From positions 38,254,164 to 38,318,163 of the forward strand of contig CM075941.1 in NCBI GenBank assembly GCA_038030265.1: DNA of 64,000 nucleotides. The letters are read 5' to 3'. Every line of letters begins with the position of its first letter. Within the stretch, counting starts at the first letter, position 1. The notes under the pieces were generated by a model. That model was not told the DNA's origin. It searched no databases and worked only from the letters and a program-made list of their open reading frames with translations. Below, piece by piece: positions 1-12,160 of this stretch. The translations under genes and the position numbers were made by a program. The DNA comes from Corythucha ciliata (Eukaryota > Arthropoda > Insecta > Hemiptera > Tingidae).

Positions 1-304
1 GATGCACAAAAGGGAGCGAAACGGGTCGACAAAGGTCGAAAATAGTCCAAATCCGCGAGTACAAAGAACCAACAAAGTTTAGCTGCGAGTCGACACGTGT
101 ACGTAACTTCGCGGGTTGACGGTTGTAAAACAAGTGTGTGTGAGGATAGAAGGTTGTAAAAATCAAAGGAGGGTGGGGTTTAGGATGCCACTATATGGCG
201 CTACCTTACGGATGGGGATAAAAATGAGGGAAATACAAAAATATGAAGTAAATATAAAACTAAATTTAGCGAACATCCCCCCACCTTGAAGCACATTGGT
301 TCAA

Positions 305-2304
305 CTAAACTAAGGCGTGCCCCTCTTCTAACGGCAGGGGAATCGCCTTGTTCGAGGGACGTGTGAAGTCCTTGATGATTCGTCTTCCGTCTTGCCAAGA
401 GGCGATGCGTATCTTGACGATCCACGTCAACACGTGTCCATCCTTGTCGGGTAGAATCTCGATTATCCTACCCAAAGGCCACGATAAGGGTGGTACGTTG
501 TCCTCCTTGAGGAGCGCGAGGGTACCGATCCCTAGCGGTGAAGTAATTTTCGACCATTTTGGGCGGGTTTGAAGCTGAGACAAGTACTCTTTTCACCATC
601 TATTCCAGAAGCAACCTTGAAGATGCCGAACAGATCCCCATCTTTTCAGTTTATTCATTGGTGACTGGTCGTCCGAAGGAAATGGAATTGAAACCAACGA
701 GGCTGACGTCAAAAAGTGACCTGGCGTTAAGGGCTCCAAGTCACGGTCCGTGCTCATGGGGCATTTCCTTTTAGATGGGGCAACCCTCGTATTGTTTATC
801 AGCAAAAACGTTTTGACCGATGATTCCGTACGGGCGTGCAGATAAACAACAGCTGAATAAGTTAATTCGCTCACGTCGACAAAACCGTGGAGCTCAAAAA
901 CCGGAGTTTCATTGATTTCCATGAAGCTATACACGGATGGGAAAGACTTTCAAAGGCAACGAATTCGTTACGTAGGTTTAACCAATGGGACTCCAGATCG
1001 GGTGGCAAAGGGTCATCCCAATCGCATTTTCTTGCCCAGAGCTCTTTAATAAGAAGTTTCGCCGTTAAAACTCTAGGCGCGAGATATCCAAGAGGGTCAA
1101 AAAGACGAACGACGATCTACAGGATTTCTCGTTTTGTACCCTTGCCTTCAGAAGGATTTACCTTGAAAGTGAAAACACCATGAGACGGTTGCCATTGAAG
1201 CATTGAAGGCCTAAAACTTTCAGGAAGGGATACCCCGTGTCGAATGAGACGTTGTCGGTGTTAATCTGAACGTCAGAAGAAGGAAGGTCTTGCAGTACGT
1301 CGGGAACAGTACTGGCCCATATTCTCATTAAGAAACCGCCCATAGCTAAGAGGGCGTTAATTCCTTCCTTAACGCCTGGTCGCCTGGTGTCGCTACAAGA
1401 CGTAATGAGGTCGTCAACATAGGTCTTTAGGAAGGAAAGCACCTTCATCGTCACAGAGCCTTTTCAATGCTCTTGTAGCCAGAAACGGCGAACAGCTGAC
1501 TCCAAAACTAACTGTGGTTAGTTTGAAAGTTAGGATTATGTTTTGATCATTAGATCGCCAAAGATTCGAATGATCCGGGTTGACGCGGATCTGGCAAAAC
1601 ATGCGTTTGATATCGCCGATTAAGAACCACAAGGTCTCTTCTGAAGAGCATTATGATGCTTATTAAATTCTTTTGTAGCTTTTGACCAGCAAGCAGACAG
1701 CCGTTTAGTGAACGACCGTTGGACGAAGGGGCGGACGAGTCAAATACCACGGGAATTTTTTGTGGTAATGCTATCTGCCTTTAAGACATAATGGTGTGAA
1801 ATATAGTAACCAGAACTGGGGGTTTCTACCCTTTCGACGTAGCCTTCGTTGATGTATTCATTCATGAATTCGACGTACTGCTGTCGTAGATCCGGATGAG
1901 CCTTGAGTCTACGCTCTAACGAAAGAAAACCACGGAGAGCACCTTCCCGTGTGTTCCCCAATTGAGGCTCGCCGGGCGGAAAAATTAGAGGGACCTCATT
2001 AAAGCCGCCAGGAAGACGCTTGACATTATCAAGAAATTATTTTTCACAGTAGACGTCAGAATGATCCACGACTGGAGAGGCAGACAACTTGTCAAGACTC
2101 AAAAATGAGGTAAACATATCCTCAAGCGACAGAGTGGCAAACATCGAGACAAGAAGCACAAGCGACGGAGGATGAGTCAGTAACAGGGCCCATTAGGACC
2201 CAGCCCAAAGGGGTCTCAAGGGCGTAGCGTGCACCAGTTGGGCTGGTAACCTTTTTACCCGTGAAAAGTGAGGGATACCGGTCGGCTCCAATTAAAAAAT
2301 CCAT
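305..2304 (-). pseudogene. Pao/BEL LTR-retrotransposon pol remnant (first copy)
   Basis: Broken reading frames on the minus strand follow the order of a BEL/Pao polyprotein. The aspartic-protease-type domain (DUF1758) is at 2304-2122 with LIGADRYPSLF and ALETPLGWVLMGPV. The N-terminal part of the reverse transcriptase is at 1961-1740 with FLSLERRLKAHPDLRQQYVE. The RT core is at 1750-1158 with VFDSSAPSSNGRSLNG, GDIKRMFCQIRV and the catalytic YVDD box in TYVDDL. A piece of the RNase H/Pao region (FELHGFVDVSE) begins near 890. It joins almost directly to the C-terminal DUF5641 region (DLEPLTPGHFLT; then GIGTLALLKEDNVPPL at 583-305). The integrase expected between these is missing, so there is a large internal deletion as well as several frameshifts. 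No flanking LTR pair was found. The family assignment is strong; the element is clearly dead. Confidence 0.88.
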
Positions 2305-3020
2305 TCCACGACTGCGTCCGAAGGCTCAGTTGGGGCCAGCCAGCCCGCAAGATCCGGGGGCAATTAAACAAAAATGGGCTTCAAAATTTTGCAGTTTCAT
2401 TAGAATTAAATCGTGCAGCTTGCTTTTGGTCAAGAGCCAGCTGCTTACAAGACAAGAAAAATTCCAATTTTGCTGTTATTTAAGTTGCCCGTCACCCCGT
2501 CAGGGAGCTGTCGTGGCCGGCTAGCTCAGGTTCCGCGGTGGAGTCCCCCCCCCCCCGCAACAAAAACGAAACATTTGAATTCGTGAAATTTAGACAATAA
2601 AACGTTTACTAAACAAACAAGCAGTACCATGAAAACACTTGTTGATTGGAAGAATGATCTAAAGGCTAAATCAAGTCGTTAGGTAATCTATGACAGTTTG
2701 GTTGAAGAAGCAGATCTTGAATGCATAAATGACCTGACTGAACTACTCAAAGGCACGCTTTGGTCAAACGGTATGGTCTTTTCAACCAGACAATTCAGCT
2801 GTTTTTGAGATCTGGCAAGCAAATACTCCTCTAAAAGGCACCCCCCAGCCTGGGATCCGTCCGCGCTGAGTGTTACCACAAGAGGTTATGAAATGGTAAC
2901 AATGAGAGACCCATTTTATTGAGGAGAGCCTCAATGCCTTCAGCCGTCTTGACTTTATTTTCTTGAACTGAAAGTTCTTAAGTGTTTTTTGTGTGCCCAG
3001 AGAGAGGGATAAACATAGCC
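2305..3020. other. No gene recognised
   Basis: Upstream side of the BEL remnant. It contains a poly-C tract near 2546-2558 and short unsupported frames. Probably degraded retroelement sequence, but no motif was recognised. Confidence 0.4.
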
Positions 3021-3021
3021 A

Positions 3022-3216
3022 AACCCCACCCTGGGCCATTGTTTCTCGAAACTCTAGGCGTTTCTCCTGATCGGTAAGCCACACCGAATTTTATCTTATC
3101 TAGATGTTGTTAGATAGATTCGAGGGATTCTGTCGCAGGTATTTTAATTAAAGAAGTAAATTAATTAACTGATTTTACCCGGATGACACGGGAAGGCAAA
3201 GCCTAACACAATTCGA
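3022..3216 (+). repeat. Permuted copy of the tRNA-containing repeat at 54928-55320
   Basis: The block at 3022-3066 (CCATTGTTTCTCGAAACTCT and flanks) is nearly identical to 55120-55166. The block at 3179-3216 (CCGGATGACACGG and following) matches 54954-54993. At 55 kb the second block lies upstream of the tRNA-like module and the first lies downstream; here the order is reversed and the tRNA module is absent. This is what the junction of two head-to-tail units would look like: tail of one, head of the next. Confidence 0.65.
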
Positions 3217-3237
3217 TCAAACACAATCTATCGATGG

Positions 3238-3340
3238 GTCCATCCAAGGTGACTAAACTCTTCTATAGGTGCCGCAGATTTCCCCCTGCACATCAGGCGG
3301 GAGGGGTGGGGACTGAAGTCACCAGCAGTCCTTTACTCCT
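3238..3340 (+). repeat. Short interspersed repeat R, copy 1
   Basis: Core GACTAAACTCTTCTATAGGT followed by GCCGCAGATTTCCCCCTGC and a GC-rich imperfect hairpin (cccctgc...aggcggg). The same core recurs at 4503-4552 (minus), 32622-32694 (plus) and 62211-62284 (minus). Similarity with the 62-kb copy extends into a shared CCTTTACTC tail, so the unit is at least about 100 bp. Its class is unknown. Confidence 0.75.
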
Positions 3341-3477
3341 GATTGCTCACCCTAGAGCAGCAGAGCAAGTTAATTTTGAAATTGAAGTTTGCAAATCCTC
3401 AAAAATCAAAACCCAATAACAATTAATACGGGTCAAAATCGTTTGTTTTGACCTGAAAAATTCGATCAATCCATGTC

Positions 3478-3875
3478 ATTTTAACGTGCTAAAAAGATAT
3501 GAAACCACATCCAAAGCTATCCTTGGAGTGGAATTCAATGTGTGCGCCTACCAAAGTATCAAAAAATGTCGCTCCGGCAGCTGGCTGTCGGGTTAAGTGC
3601 GTTACACTTCTACAAGTTTCGACGTTTTTAGTTATTTAGCTATTATTCATCATTAATTAACATTTCATTTTGTTACTCTACCTTTTTATAGCCATTCTTG
3701 CTGAACAATCGCTAATTAAGTTAAATTAACGAAATTCGAATTTCGTGAAATGTACTCTATCCGACACCTCAGCTGCCGGAGCGACATTTTTTGTTACTTT
3801 GGTAGGCGTGCATAATCAGTTCGATTCAACGTATAGCTTTGGATAAGGTTTTAGTGCTTTTTATCACGTTAAAAT
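3478..3875. mobile_element. Foldback MITE with ~115-bp inverted arms
   Basis: The left arm 3478-3591 begins ATTTTAACGTG; the right arm 3761-3875 ends CACGTTAAAAT. The arms pair over most of their length, including a long near-perfect block around GCTCCGGCAGCTG and ACCAAAGTA. The AT-rich loop of about 170 bp has no coding potential. No convincing target-site duplication was seen. Confidence 0.8.
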
Positions 3876-4502
3876 CACAAAACTAGCTCAAATTCTTCAG
3901 GTAAACAAGCGATTTTGAAGAGAAAAATCATAATTTTTTCCAAGAAATCGTCATTTCTGAAAAAATCACCAAACAACTAAGAAAACACTTCTGAAAAAAT
4001 TTTTTAAAGGATACTTTGAAGATGTTTTTCTGAATCACGGGTTTTTCTGAATACGGAATTTGTCCGTACTCTCAGATTTAGTGTGGACAAACGGGGACTG
4101 ACTTTTTTTTGAAAAAAAATAGAATCCCCCATTTGCACGACTTTGAGCCGCATTCAAGGGCACATAAAATAGATAACGCCTATCGAAAATGGCCAATCCT
4201 GACAGAAAATAGTGTGCTCTTTCCGAATCCATCACCAAAAGTTTGAAAAATTTAAATTGAATGCAAGTTTCTCGCATTTAGTTTTTAAAAAATGATCTAA
4301 GCCTTAAAAATCGTTATAAAAATACTATCTCGAAGGGTTTTGATTTTCGGACCATGGTGTATATGGTAATTTCGGCCGCAAATGAGGCCTACTATCACAC
4401 AAAAATGTTTGTCACACTTATCCCCTTCCACCCTGTATAATGTACTGGATCCAGCACAAAGGCGGTTGGGACTGCTCGTGACGTAGGTGAAAAACAGTAA
4501 TG

Positions 4503-4552
4503 GCCGAAGATCTGCGGCACCTATAGAAAGTTTAATCACCTTGGGGCCATTG
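4503..4552 (-). repeat. Short interspersed repeat R, copy 2
   Basis: Reverse complement reads AAGGTGATTAAACTTTCTAT then AGGTGCCGCAGAT, the core of repeat R, with more substitutions than the other copies. It ends soon after the core. Confidence 0.65.
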
Positions 4553-7130
4553 ATGAATTTAGGAACACGCCCCAAGTAGCATAATTGCATTAAACAATGA
4601 TAACATTTACCAACCATAACATAGTGTAGTTAACTGAACACATCTATCGCCAATTATTATTACCAAAAGAATTTAGTTAAAGTGACCTGCGTGGTTAGCA
4701 GTCTTAAAATTGACCAGACTTTTAAACTGCAATAACCATATTCTGATAGATTTTACACAAAAATTTTTTCAGTGATGTAATAGCCGTTTGCGAGGCCGTT
4801 TCCTTGTTTCAAACGCGGTTTCTCGGGTGTCTGAAGTATGCTTTAGGATAATGTATAATTAACGAGTGTATTCATCCACGCTATTTAAGATAGTTGAAAT
4901 TTTCGCTCATGTCCAAAAATGTGTGATACTCGTTCCACTGTGGGCCGCGCCAGCTTCGGCTGCACCCATACTCTAACGAAAAGCCGTGTAATCGCAACAT
5001 TTGAGCCCAGTTTTGAGTTTGAGTTGGTCGGGTTCATGCTACCGATTAAAATAACTTCTTGACACCCATAACATGTTTTGAACCTTTAGTCAATTTCTTC
5101 AAAGTACATGATGTTGCCGGATCGTTAAAATCAATGTGAATCCGCCGGTATCTATCCCGTATAACAGAGATAATTTGGTTGATAACTTAGATAAGAAGAG
5201 GGGGGGAGGAGTGCTAATTGTCGAGTTTGGTATTCAGTATCTTTATTTTTCAAATTAGATAAGTAGCCGTAGTTGCCTACGTTGTCAGTCATACCTTGTT
5301 GAGGTGTGTCCTCAACAGGTTGAGGTGTGTATTATTGTACGCCTTGTATATATAACGATGTTACTAACCCTAATAATCTAAATCTATTTATCTAAAAAAT
5401 CAAATCGAGGTTTCCTTAAAAACAAAAAAAAAATGGGGTGCAGAAGGAAGTTCATGGAACGAGTTATCATTCATCCCTCCATAGGAAATATGAAAGCCTC
5501 AAACCGAACGAAAACGCGGAACACATACAAAGAATGTAGAGGGAAGGGACGCTTGAAGAACCTTTTCCCCTAACTTTAACAATTCTAGAAGTGTGGGAAC
5601 AACACTCTCAATAGCATTAAATTGAGTGTGTAAGTGAAAAAGTTGAAAGGGGTGGGCGACGCCCGTAACGTTCGTTCCCGCTGATTTGACAGTGGGGCCA
5701 CGCAGCGATCTGCGTTTTTCTGTCTAATTGCGTCGCCAAGTGTCAACTTGACTCGACCTATGTTGCAGCATTTTTTTTTTTGTCATCTATAATGCACTTG
5801 GTGACAAATCAAATGATTTTTTTTTTCATTCACAACTATACTGTATAGAATTGAGGAGATAATTAGGGCGTCAGCGTTAGATTCAAGTACATTTTCCCTC
5901 AAGCACTGAAAGGGGTAAAATGTAGTAGAACTGGCGGGGTGGGGGCGCTGTGAATTAAATGAGCAAAGAATCTTGTTCTGTAACTGAATTAATGAGGTGA
6001 TTAAAAAGAGGAAGAGGTACTCATCCTTCGCCATGAACTAAACTTTGTACAGTCAAAGCTCTAAAACCTCAAAGATGACAGTATAAGCCTTCCGTAAATA
6101 TGAAAACGCCCATAAAAGAAAACCATCTCTCACGGATATTTTATAGCCTCACGGAGATAACTCCGCTGAAATAGTTTAGATTCCGTCTCCCCACCATCTT
6201 CCTGTCAGCCCCTTATAGTTAATTTGCGTAAAGGAAGAGCGGTATATCTCGATGGTTCTGAACGGTGAAGCCCACTTTGGTTTGACATCTGTCCTCGAGC
6301 AATGACGAGTTTCGCCTCCAGTTGTCTTCATTAATTAGCTTCCAACCCTCTCAGCACTCTCATCTCTTAGGAAAACCACTTCTCCTCGACATTATTGCTC
6401 TTCCCTTTCGTCCTCGAAATATCTTGCGTTTAATTGGCAATCCCCGCCAACTTTGGGAGCAAACACTTAGCATAACAATCGACTTAACTTTGTGAGAGCA
6501 CAAGTTATACACAGAACAGTTTTCGAGTCTGTTGCATGACAGTTAAAATTATTTTATTGCTGAGGAAGATGCGGCATACAACTTTTAACCGAGTGCTACT
6601 GGTAGAAACAGAATTATCACACGTTTCAGGAAATAATAAATTTCTCAATACTCCAGCTTAACGGACGACCAGAGGTAAAGGTATAACGATAGTCAATTTA
6701 TGAAAGATTCTACTAAGCCACCAAACCTAATATGAATGTGATCATGTTTATAATGCCCAACAAATGAGTGGGAAGCGGGAGATTATCTTATTTCCTTATA
6801 TTTGTTCCGTCCATATTGCAAGAGAAGATACCCGTAAGCAAAGCTTATTCCCCTCATTCCTCGGTTGAGTGCCGTGTGATTAATTAACTAGCTGGAACCA
6901 ATTAGCAAACACAGCGTTACTCTTCACAGTCGAACGCATTTGTTGATATATACCAAGCTCAAGGAAGATGCTTTAATGCTGTGGGACAAACGTAGTGCGA
7001 GTGCATCAAACCAATATACTTTTAGGGCAAAGTTAAATTTTGAGGGTCTCAATGTTGACGACAATTATTGAATAAGACAATAAGTCTTCTTTCCGTGGGG
7101 GGAAGGGTGAACAGGGGTGTCTACACAAGG
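4553..7130. other. Intergenic, no gene recognised
   Basis: AT-rich sequence with scattered homopolymers. There is a small direct repeat (TTGAGGTGTGT twice near 5299-5330). All open frames are short and show no family motif on either strand. Confidence 0.4.
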
Positions 7131-7359
7131 GGAGGGGGTGGACGCCATCGCGTCGGCTGAAAACTCAAAAATTCATCAGGAGGGCAATGGGAGTTTTTTA
7201 TTAAGGTGGGGGGGCGGTGTCTAAAAGTCTCGAGGAGGGGGGTTGCTGCCCGAATGTTCTTCATTAAGGTAAGGTGCACACAGGGAGGGGTAATAACCCA
7301 GGGTATATGGAAGCACAGGATAGGGATTCGTATGCGGGCCCGGTGGAGGGAGTGCAGCA

Positions 7360-7730
7360 AGAAATTTGAAGTTTCGGGGGATTACACAAAATTGAAGTTT
7401 CAGGTCTACATAGACAATGCAACTCAAAGTTTCGGTGAATAATCATTCGCGAAATTGAGAATTTCGAGATTAAAGGAATAGGGCTAACTATACAGCCATG
7501 AAACTGTAAGTTTCGGAGGATAAAACGCAGAAACTGCAAATTTCGAGGGGTTTGTAGCCACAAAATTCAATATTTCGGAGGACGCATGTTCCTTGGAGGT
7601 AATCGCATATTCCCTGGGAGCAATACGCGCAAAATTGCCGGTTTTTAATAATCAGCAGCAGTGAACTTTCGGCGGATAAATAGTCACGAAATTGTTAGTT
7701 ACTGAAGATATTCGTACAAAACTCCAGTTT
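7360..7730 (+). repeat. Degenerate quasi-periodic array, family D
   Basis: A core resembling AAACTGAAGTTTCGGAGGAT recurs about every 30 bp (for example near 7369, 7395, 7427, 7459, 7508, 7538 and 7571) with variable spacers. Copies are strongly diverged. A related array in the opposite sense lies at 36775-37485. The preceding 7100-7350 is G-rich and otherwise featureless. Confidence 0.6.
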
Positions 7731-8159
7731 CTGACCTCGTTTATGCGTTCTATCAGTTCATGCGGGTGAGGGGGGGGGGTGAATTTTACAATTTACAGAC
7801 CGTTTCATGGCTTTCTGAAGGAAAAGTTTTGTCTGATACGGTGCTGTGAAGTAAATTTTCCGATTCCGAAGCAGGTCATAAGTTTCCCTCTTTTCACCCA
7901 ACCAAAATGAAAAGCATGTACGTGGCTGAATGTACGTGGCTTTCAAGCCAAATAGTCTCAGTCTCAACTTTGGCAAGAGAACGCAACGACTGAAATTATA
8001 AAAATTATAAAATATCTTACAGGAATTTTAATAAGGCAAGTAACAAAAAAAATACGTACATGCTAAACATCGGTTCCGACGTCAACGGAAGTGTCAACGG
8101 GCCTGATTACGTCGCCAGAAGCTTTAGAAGACCGTGTGGATGTGAACCTTCAACAATTT

Positions 8160-8500
8160 GGGCAAACGGAAGAAGTAGAAAGAGCCATCTGCAGTGATCC
8201 TACTGACGATCTTGCCGAACAGCATTTTCGCCCTCACCCTAACGCTCTCAACCGACGCGAAGGGAAAGTATAAGGCGCGGCTCCCTTTCGCGGACAATGA
8301 CCTCCCTCCTTTCGTTGACTACAGCGTTCTCGCATTGGTGCTCGCTCGAAAATGAAAGAGAGAGAAAAAAAATGCGAATTTGAAAGAGGCGTACAATCAA
8401 TTCATGAAAAAATATTTGGAAAAAGGTCACTTGCAGCTCGCAAAAATCAACGGAACTTACTTCATTCCCCCACTTCGGTTTTTCTCATAACTTTCTATCT
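8160..8500 (+). pseudogene. Pao/BEL pol remnant (second copy), protease-RT junction
   Basis: A frame ending at 8273 carries AEQHFRPHPNALNRREGK; a frameshifted continuation reads ARLPFADNDLPPF. A third frame near 8370-8490 reads NANLKEAYNQFMKKYLEKGH then INGTYFIPP. This is the sequence found between the protease and reverse transcriptase of BEL/Pao elements, where a basic VRLPF motif and a QFMxEYL motif precede the RT. At least two frameshifts are needed, and an A-rich expansion (8366-8373) lies at one of them. It belongs with 8525-8900 and 11343-12160 as one broken element. Confidence 0.7.
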
Positions 8501-8524
8501 TACCACAATTCTAAAAATTTAACG

Positions 8525-8900
8525 TCAAATTGTACTATTAGGCGGAATAAAAGGTTTCAGCGCGATTGAAGCTGTTACCTATCGAGAAGACGTGCTTGAT
8601 CAGATAGCTAAGCACTTGTCCAGCACTGAGCTCTATTAGGAGTTTTACAACGATACTGCTTCAAGTGCTGAGCAAGTGTTGAGTTTCACAACGCACCAAA
8701 AACTCAAAACGTACGTTGCTAATCGGGTCGTAAACATACTGGACGACAGGCAGGTTTCTCAATGGCGTCATATTTCGTCAGTGGAACATGTCGTAGACCG
8801 CGCATCGCGTCCACCATACCAAGACCGTGGAGAGAATATTCGAGCCCAGGGACGAAACTCTAAGAGGTCCTTTCACCTGGGTGTGTAGCAGACCCAGTGC
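8525..8900 (+). pseudogene. Pao/BEL pol remnant (second copy), RNase H/Pao region
   Basis: The frame contains VLSFTTHQKLKTYVANRVVN followed by QVSQWRHISS and ASR. This is the characteristic end of the BEL/Pao RNase H-like region (xxF-K-T-Y-VANRV...QWR-Y-V...ASRG). An in-frame stop (TAG near 8638) lies upstream. RT sequence expected between 8500 and 8525 is missing. Homology stops near 8890, and BEL sequence resumes only at 11343, after the piggyBac-like transposase pseudogene, in the correct order and orientation. Confidence 0.72.
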
Positions 8901-9312
8901 CACCCTCGCTTCTTTCTCGAAAGGCCTACATAAAACCACAGTAAAGCTCTAAAACGCAGCCAAACTTGAAAACGACGAAGAAGGCCCCAACACAGTACAA
9001 TCCATCGGATATGGTTTCAGCGGGAATTTGGTGGCAAGTCTTGACCAATGAACTCTTCGACTATTTTGGACGTATCTACTATCCCGTAGGTGAAAGAGAT
9101 TTCGAACGCCCGCGTTGTTGTTTTTGAACAACACTTTCCCTTTTTCTTTAACTTCTTTGCTTGCAAAAGCCCTGTGACGTTCTTCCCCCTCTCTATTCCT
9201 TCATTGAACCCTTCTCATTGACTTGGAAGCACCCATTTTTTTTTTCTCGAGGTTCCATATCAGTTATCATGTCTCAGATTAAAGCTTGTTGAAAACATTA
9301 TGAAACATTTGA

Positions 9313-11071
9313 TTGTGCTTTTTTAGGGCAAAACTGTCAATCGACGACATTCCTCGGTTCCTGGCTGAAATTGACGAAGAGGAAGTCACAGACCAGGATG
9401 TTCAATCGCTCCATTCGGAAAGTGATTCCGACTTGAGCGATGAACAAGTTGAAGTGAATGTTCACGAGTCTGACACGGGCATTGAAGTCGACCTCGTCGA
9501 GGAGGATGATGAAGACATCGACAGTACGTATACAAATATGTTCACGGGGAAGGACAATGAAACAAAAAATGCAGAAAATCCCCTTACTCACCTTCAAAAG
9601 CGAGAAAAACAAAATAAAAAATAAAATAAATAAAATCCAAGCCGGGAGTCACATTCTACACCAAAGACGCAACAGACGAAGTCAGCTCTTTTCTGAAGAT
9701 GATCACTGTCGACATGATAGACGAAATTGTCGTGCACACCAACGCGTACATTTTGGCTCACAAAGAAACTTCAAGGGATGAGATTATGGCTTTCATCGGC
9801 CTCCTATTCTTCATAGGTGAGAAGAAGAGCAGCCGGTCGAACTTGCGGGAACTCTGGACGACTGATGGAACACGAATTTCAGCGATAAGGTCCACAATGG
9901 GAAGAAACCGGTTTGCATTCCTTCTCTCAGCCCTGCACTTCGATGACAGAAGTGACCGTCCAGAAAGGCGAAAGACGGACAAACTGGCATTTATAAGGTC
10001 AATATTTTGATAAATTTGTAGATAACATAAACGAGACTTTCGCTCATAGCAAACGTGACGATTGATGAGATGCTGCATGGCTTTCGTGGGCGCTGCTCAT
10101 TCGTACACTACATTCCGAGTAAGCCTGCTAAATACGGGATCAAAATGTTCGCGATGTGTGATTCTGCTAATTTTTACACCGCCAATCTGGAGGTACACGT
10201 TGGAAAGCAACCGGATGGGCCATAACTAGTTTCTAACTCTCCTCTCGACATTGTCAAGCGCCTCGTCGTGCAAATAAAAAAAACTGGGAGAAACGTTACT
10301 ACTGACAACTGGTATACGAGAGTACCATCAGCTGAGTATCTCCTAGGTATGAATCTCACTCTTCTTGGTACCATGAGGAAGAACAAGAGGGAAATTCCAC
10401 TTCAGTTTTTACCTTACAAAAGCAACGGAATAGGATCAGTTCTGTTTGGATTCCAAAAAGAACTGACTCTCGTGACTTTTTCCCCTAAAAAAAAAAACAA
10501 GGCAGTCATCCTACTGCCATCTAGCCACTATAAAGGTGATGTCGATGACAAAACAGGGAAGCCAATCATGATTCTTGATTACAACGGTACAAAAGGTGGG
10601 GTCGACACGGTTGTCAAAATGTGCGCGGCTTACTCCGTATCACGGGGCACTAGAAGATGACCTCTGGTGGTTTCTTTCTCCTTACTAAACATTGCTGGGA
10701 TAATCGCGAGGGTGATAAACTCGTACGCAAAACCAACTTCTGGGGGCATGAAACCAAGACGACTGTTCATCCGCAGCTTAGCATTGGGACTAATGAAGGG
10801 AAATTGAGCGACTCGGTCCAGAATGAAAAGCTTCCTCGCTGAAATTTCTGACTACTTGAAAAGATTCGCCGATTGCGCACCAGGAGCAACCACCAGCTCA
10901 GCAACTCCACCACCGGCGAAGACGAACGGCACGTGGTACCTGACACGTCTGTGGCAGGAAACAAAACAAAAGTACAACGAGGACATGCTCTGCGTGCAAC
11001 AGATTTGTGTGCAAGGTGCATTTGGCAGAAGAAGTGATTTGCCAGAATCACTACGATTCTGCGAAATAATG
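9313..11071 (+). pseudogene. piggyBac-like transposase pseudogene
   Basis: The N-terminal segment (9313-9624) is acidic, as in piggyBac-derived transposases. The DDE_Tnp_1_7 domain follows: HTNAYILAHKETSRDEIMAF, SSRSNLRELWTTDG and MGRNRFAFLLSALHFDDRS (9699-10007). TIDEMLHGFRGRC comes after a frameshift, then GRNVTTDNWYTRVPSAEYLL and GGVDTV (10268-10657). The three aspartates of the catalytic triad (TIDE, TTDN, GGVD) all survive. Breaks: frameshifts near 10005 and 10050, an in-frame TAA at 10223-10225 and a stop after SRGTRR. A C-terminal cysteine-rich zinc-binding tail is still readable near 10945-11070 (HVCGRK, CSACNRFVCKVH, ICQNH), with a TGA where the first cysteine is expected. It sits inside the second BEL remnant. 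Confidence 0.9.
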
Positions 11072-11342
11072 TGAGATTTAAAGAAATTGTGTATTATTCT
11101 TGAAATTTTAATTTTTATTATTGTGTTTATTTCATTTTTTTTTAACAACAAAAAAGGTCATGTCTCTACAATACTATTTATACACCTTAAAATGCAAAAG
11201 ATGATTTGAAATCAAGAAAATATCGTTGAAAACATGCATAGAAAAAATATTTTGGAGGTGTACAAAAGACAACGGGCGGGTAAAAGTGCTTCGGAATGTG
11301 GCGCGGGACATAGCCCAACTGCAACGAGTCTCCCGCTAACGA

Positions 11343-12160
11343 ACGTATTCTGCTCCAGTTGAGCCATAATTACTCATCCTTAACCAAGCTGCAAAGGGTT
11401 GTGGTTTGGAGCCAGCGATTCCTTCACAATGCTTGCAATCCCTTTTCTGCTCGGCGCACCGGGTGTTTGATAGTCGACAAACTTCGTTCAGTTCTGTCGC
11501 TCTGCGTAAAAACTGTCGAATGGGAAGACTTTTCAAGTGACATCGCATCACTAAAAAAACGGTACAAACGTATCTAAGCGTTTACTTGATTTCTCCCCAT
11601 TCTTGAACAGAGAAGGTTTGCTGAGGGTGGGTGGCAGAATTAGTCAGGCGCCGATGGCTTTCAACGCAAAGCACCCGATTCCACTTTTCCACTATGTTCG
11701 AAGTCTCGTCTTGCGACCCTGCTGTGTGATTACTGTCACCTGTCTCTCTTACACGCCGGCCCACAGACGGCCTTCATTGGTGTGCGATCCCTCGTGCGAA
11801 AACGAATTCACAGCTGTTCCACCTGCCATAAGTACCGCACTCGACAACTCCATCCGATTATGGGAGATCTGCTACAAGAGAGATTTACACCGGCTGGAAC
11901 CTTCTTACATACAGATGCCGACATGGCAGAACCACTGTTGATAAAAGAGCACAATCGGCGAAACGCGACAATCTCTAAGGCGTACATTTTTTGGGTGTTC
12001 GTTTGTACGTGTGTGAAAGGCGTTCACACCGAACTTAAGACAGATTTGTCCTTTGATTCGTTCAAAGCAGCGTTGGACCGTTTCGTTTCTCGCCAAGGCC
12101 TGTGTGAACGCCACTCTTGTGATCGGGACTCAATTTCATGGGAGCGACGAACGAGAGAAA
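11343..12160 (+). pseudogene. Pao/BEL pol remnant (second copy), integrase
   Basis: 11359-11577 reads YSSLTKLQRVVVWSQRFLHN, the linker before the BEL integrase. 11603-11760 has LLRVGGRISQAP with a decayed continuation. 11782-12150 has the integrase zinc-finger cysteines (SCSTCHKYRTR) and the core with LLIKEHNRRNATISKAYI, VKGVHTELKTDLSFDSF and ALDRFVSRQGL. The first catalytic Asp region (FLHTDADMAEP) is altered. The frame degenerates into an A-tract (about 12158-12180), and the rest of the core, including the catalytic Glu, is absent. This is the 3' part of the element begun at 8160. Confidence 0.85.

Noticed and set aside
2500..2560. TAGCTCAGG near 2522 resembling a tRNA A-box
   Set aside because: No anticodon arm or B-box follows; poly-C tract interrupts.
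4297..4617. 106-codon minus-strand frame
   Set aside because: Overlaps repeat R and reflects its sequence; the partner frames in other R copies are not conserved beyond the core.
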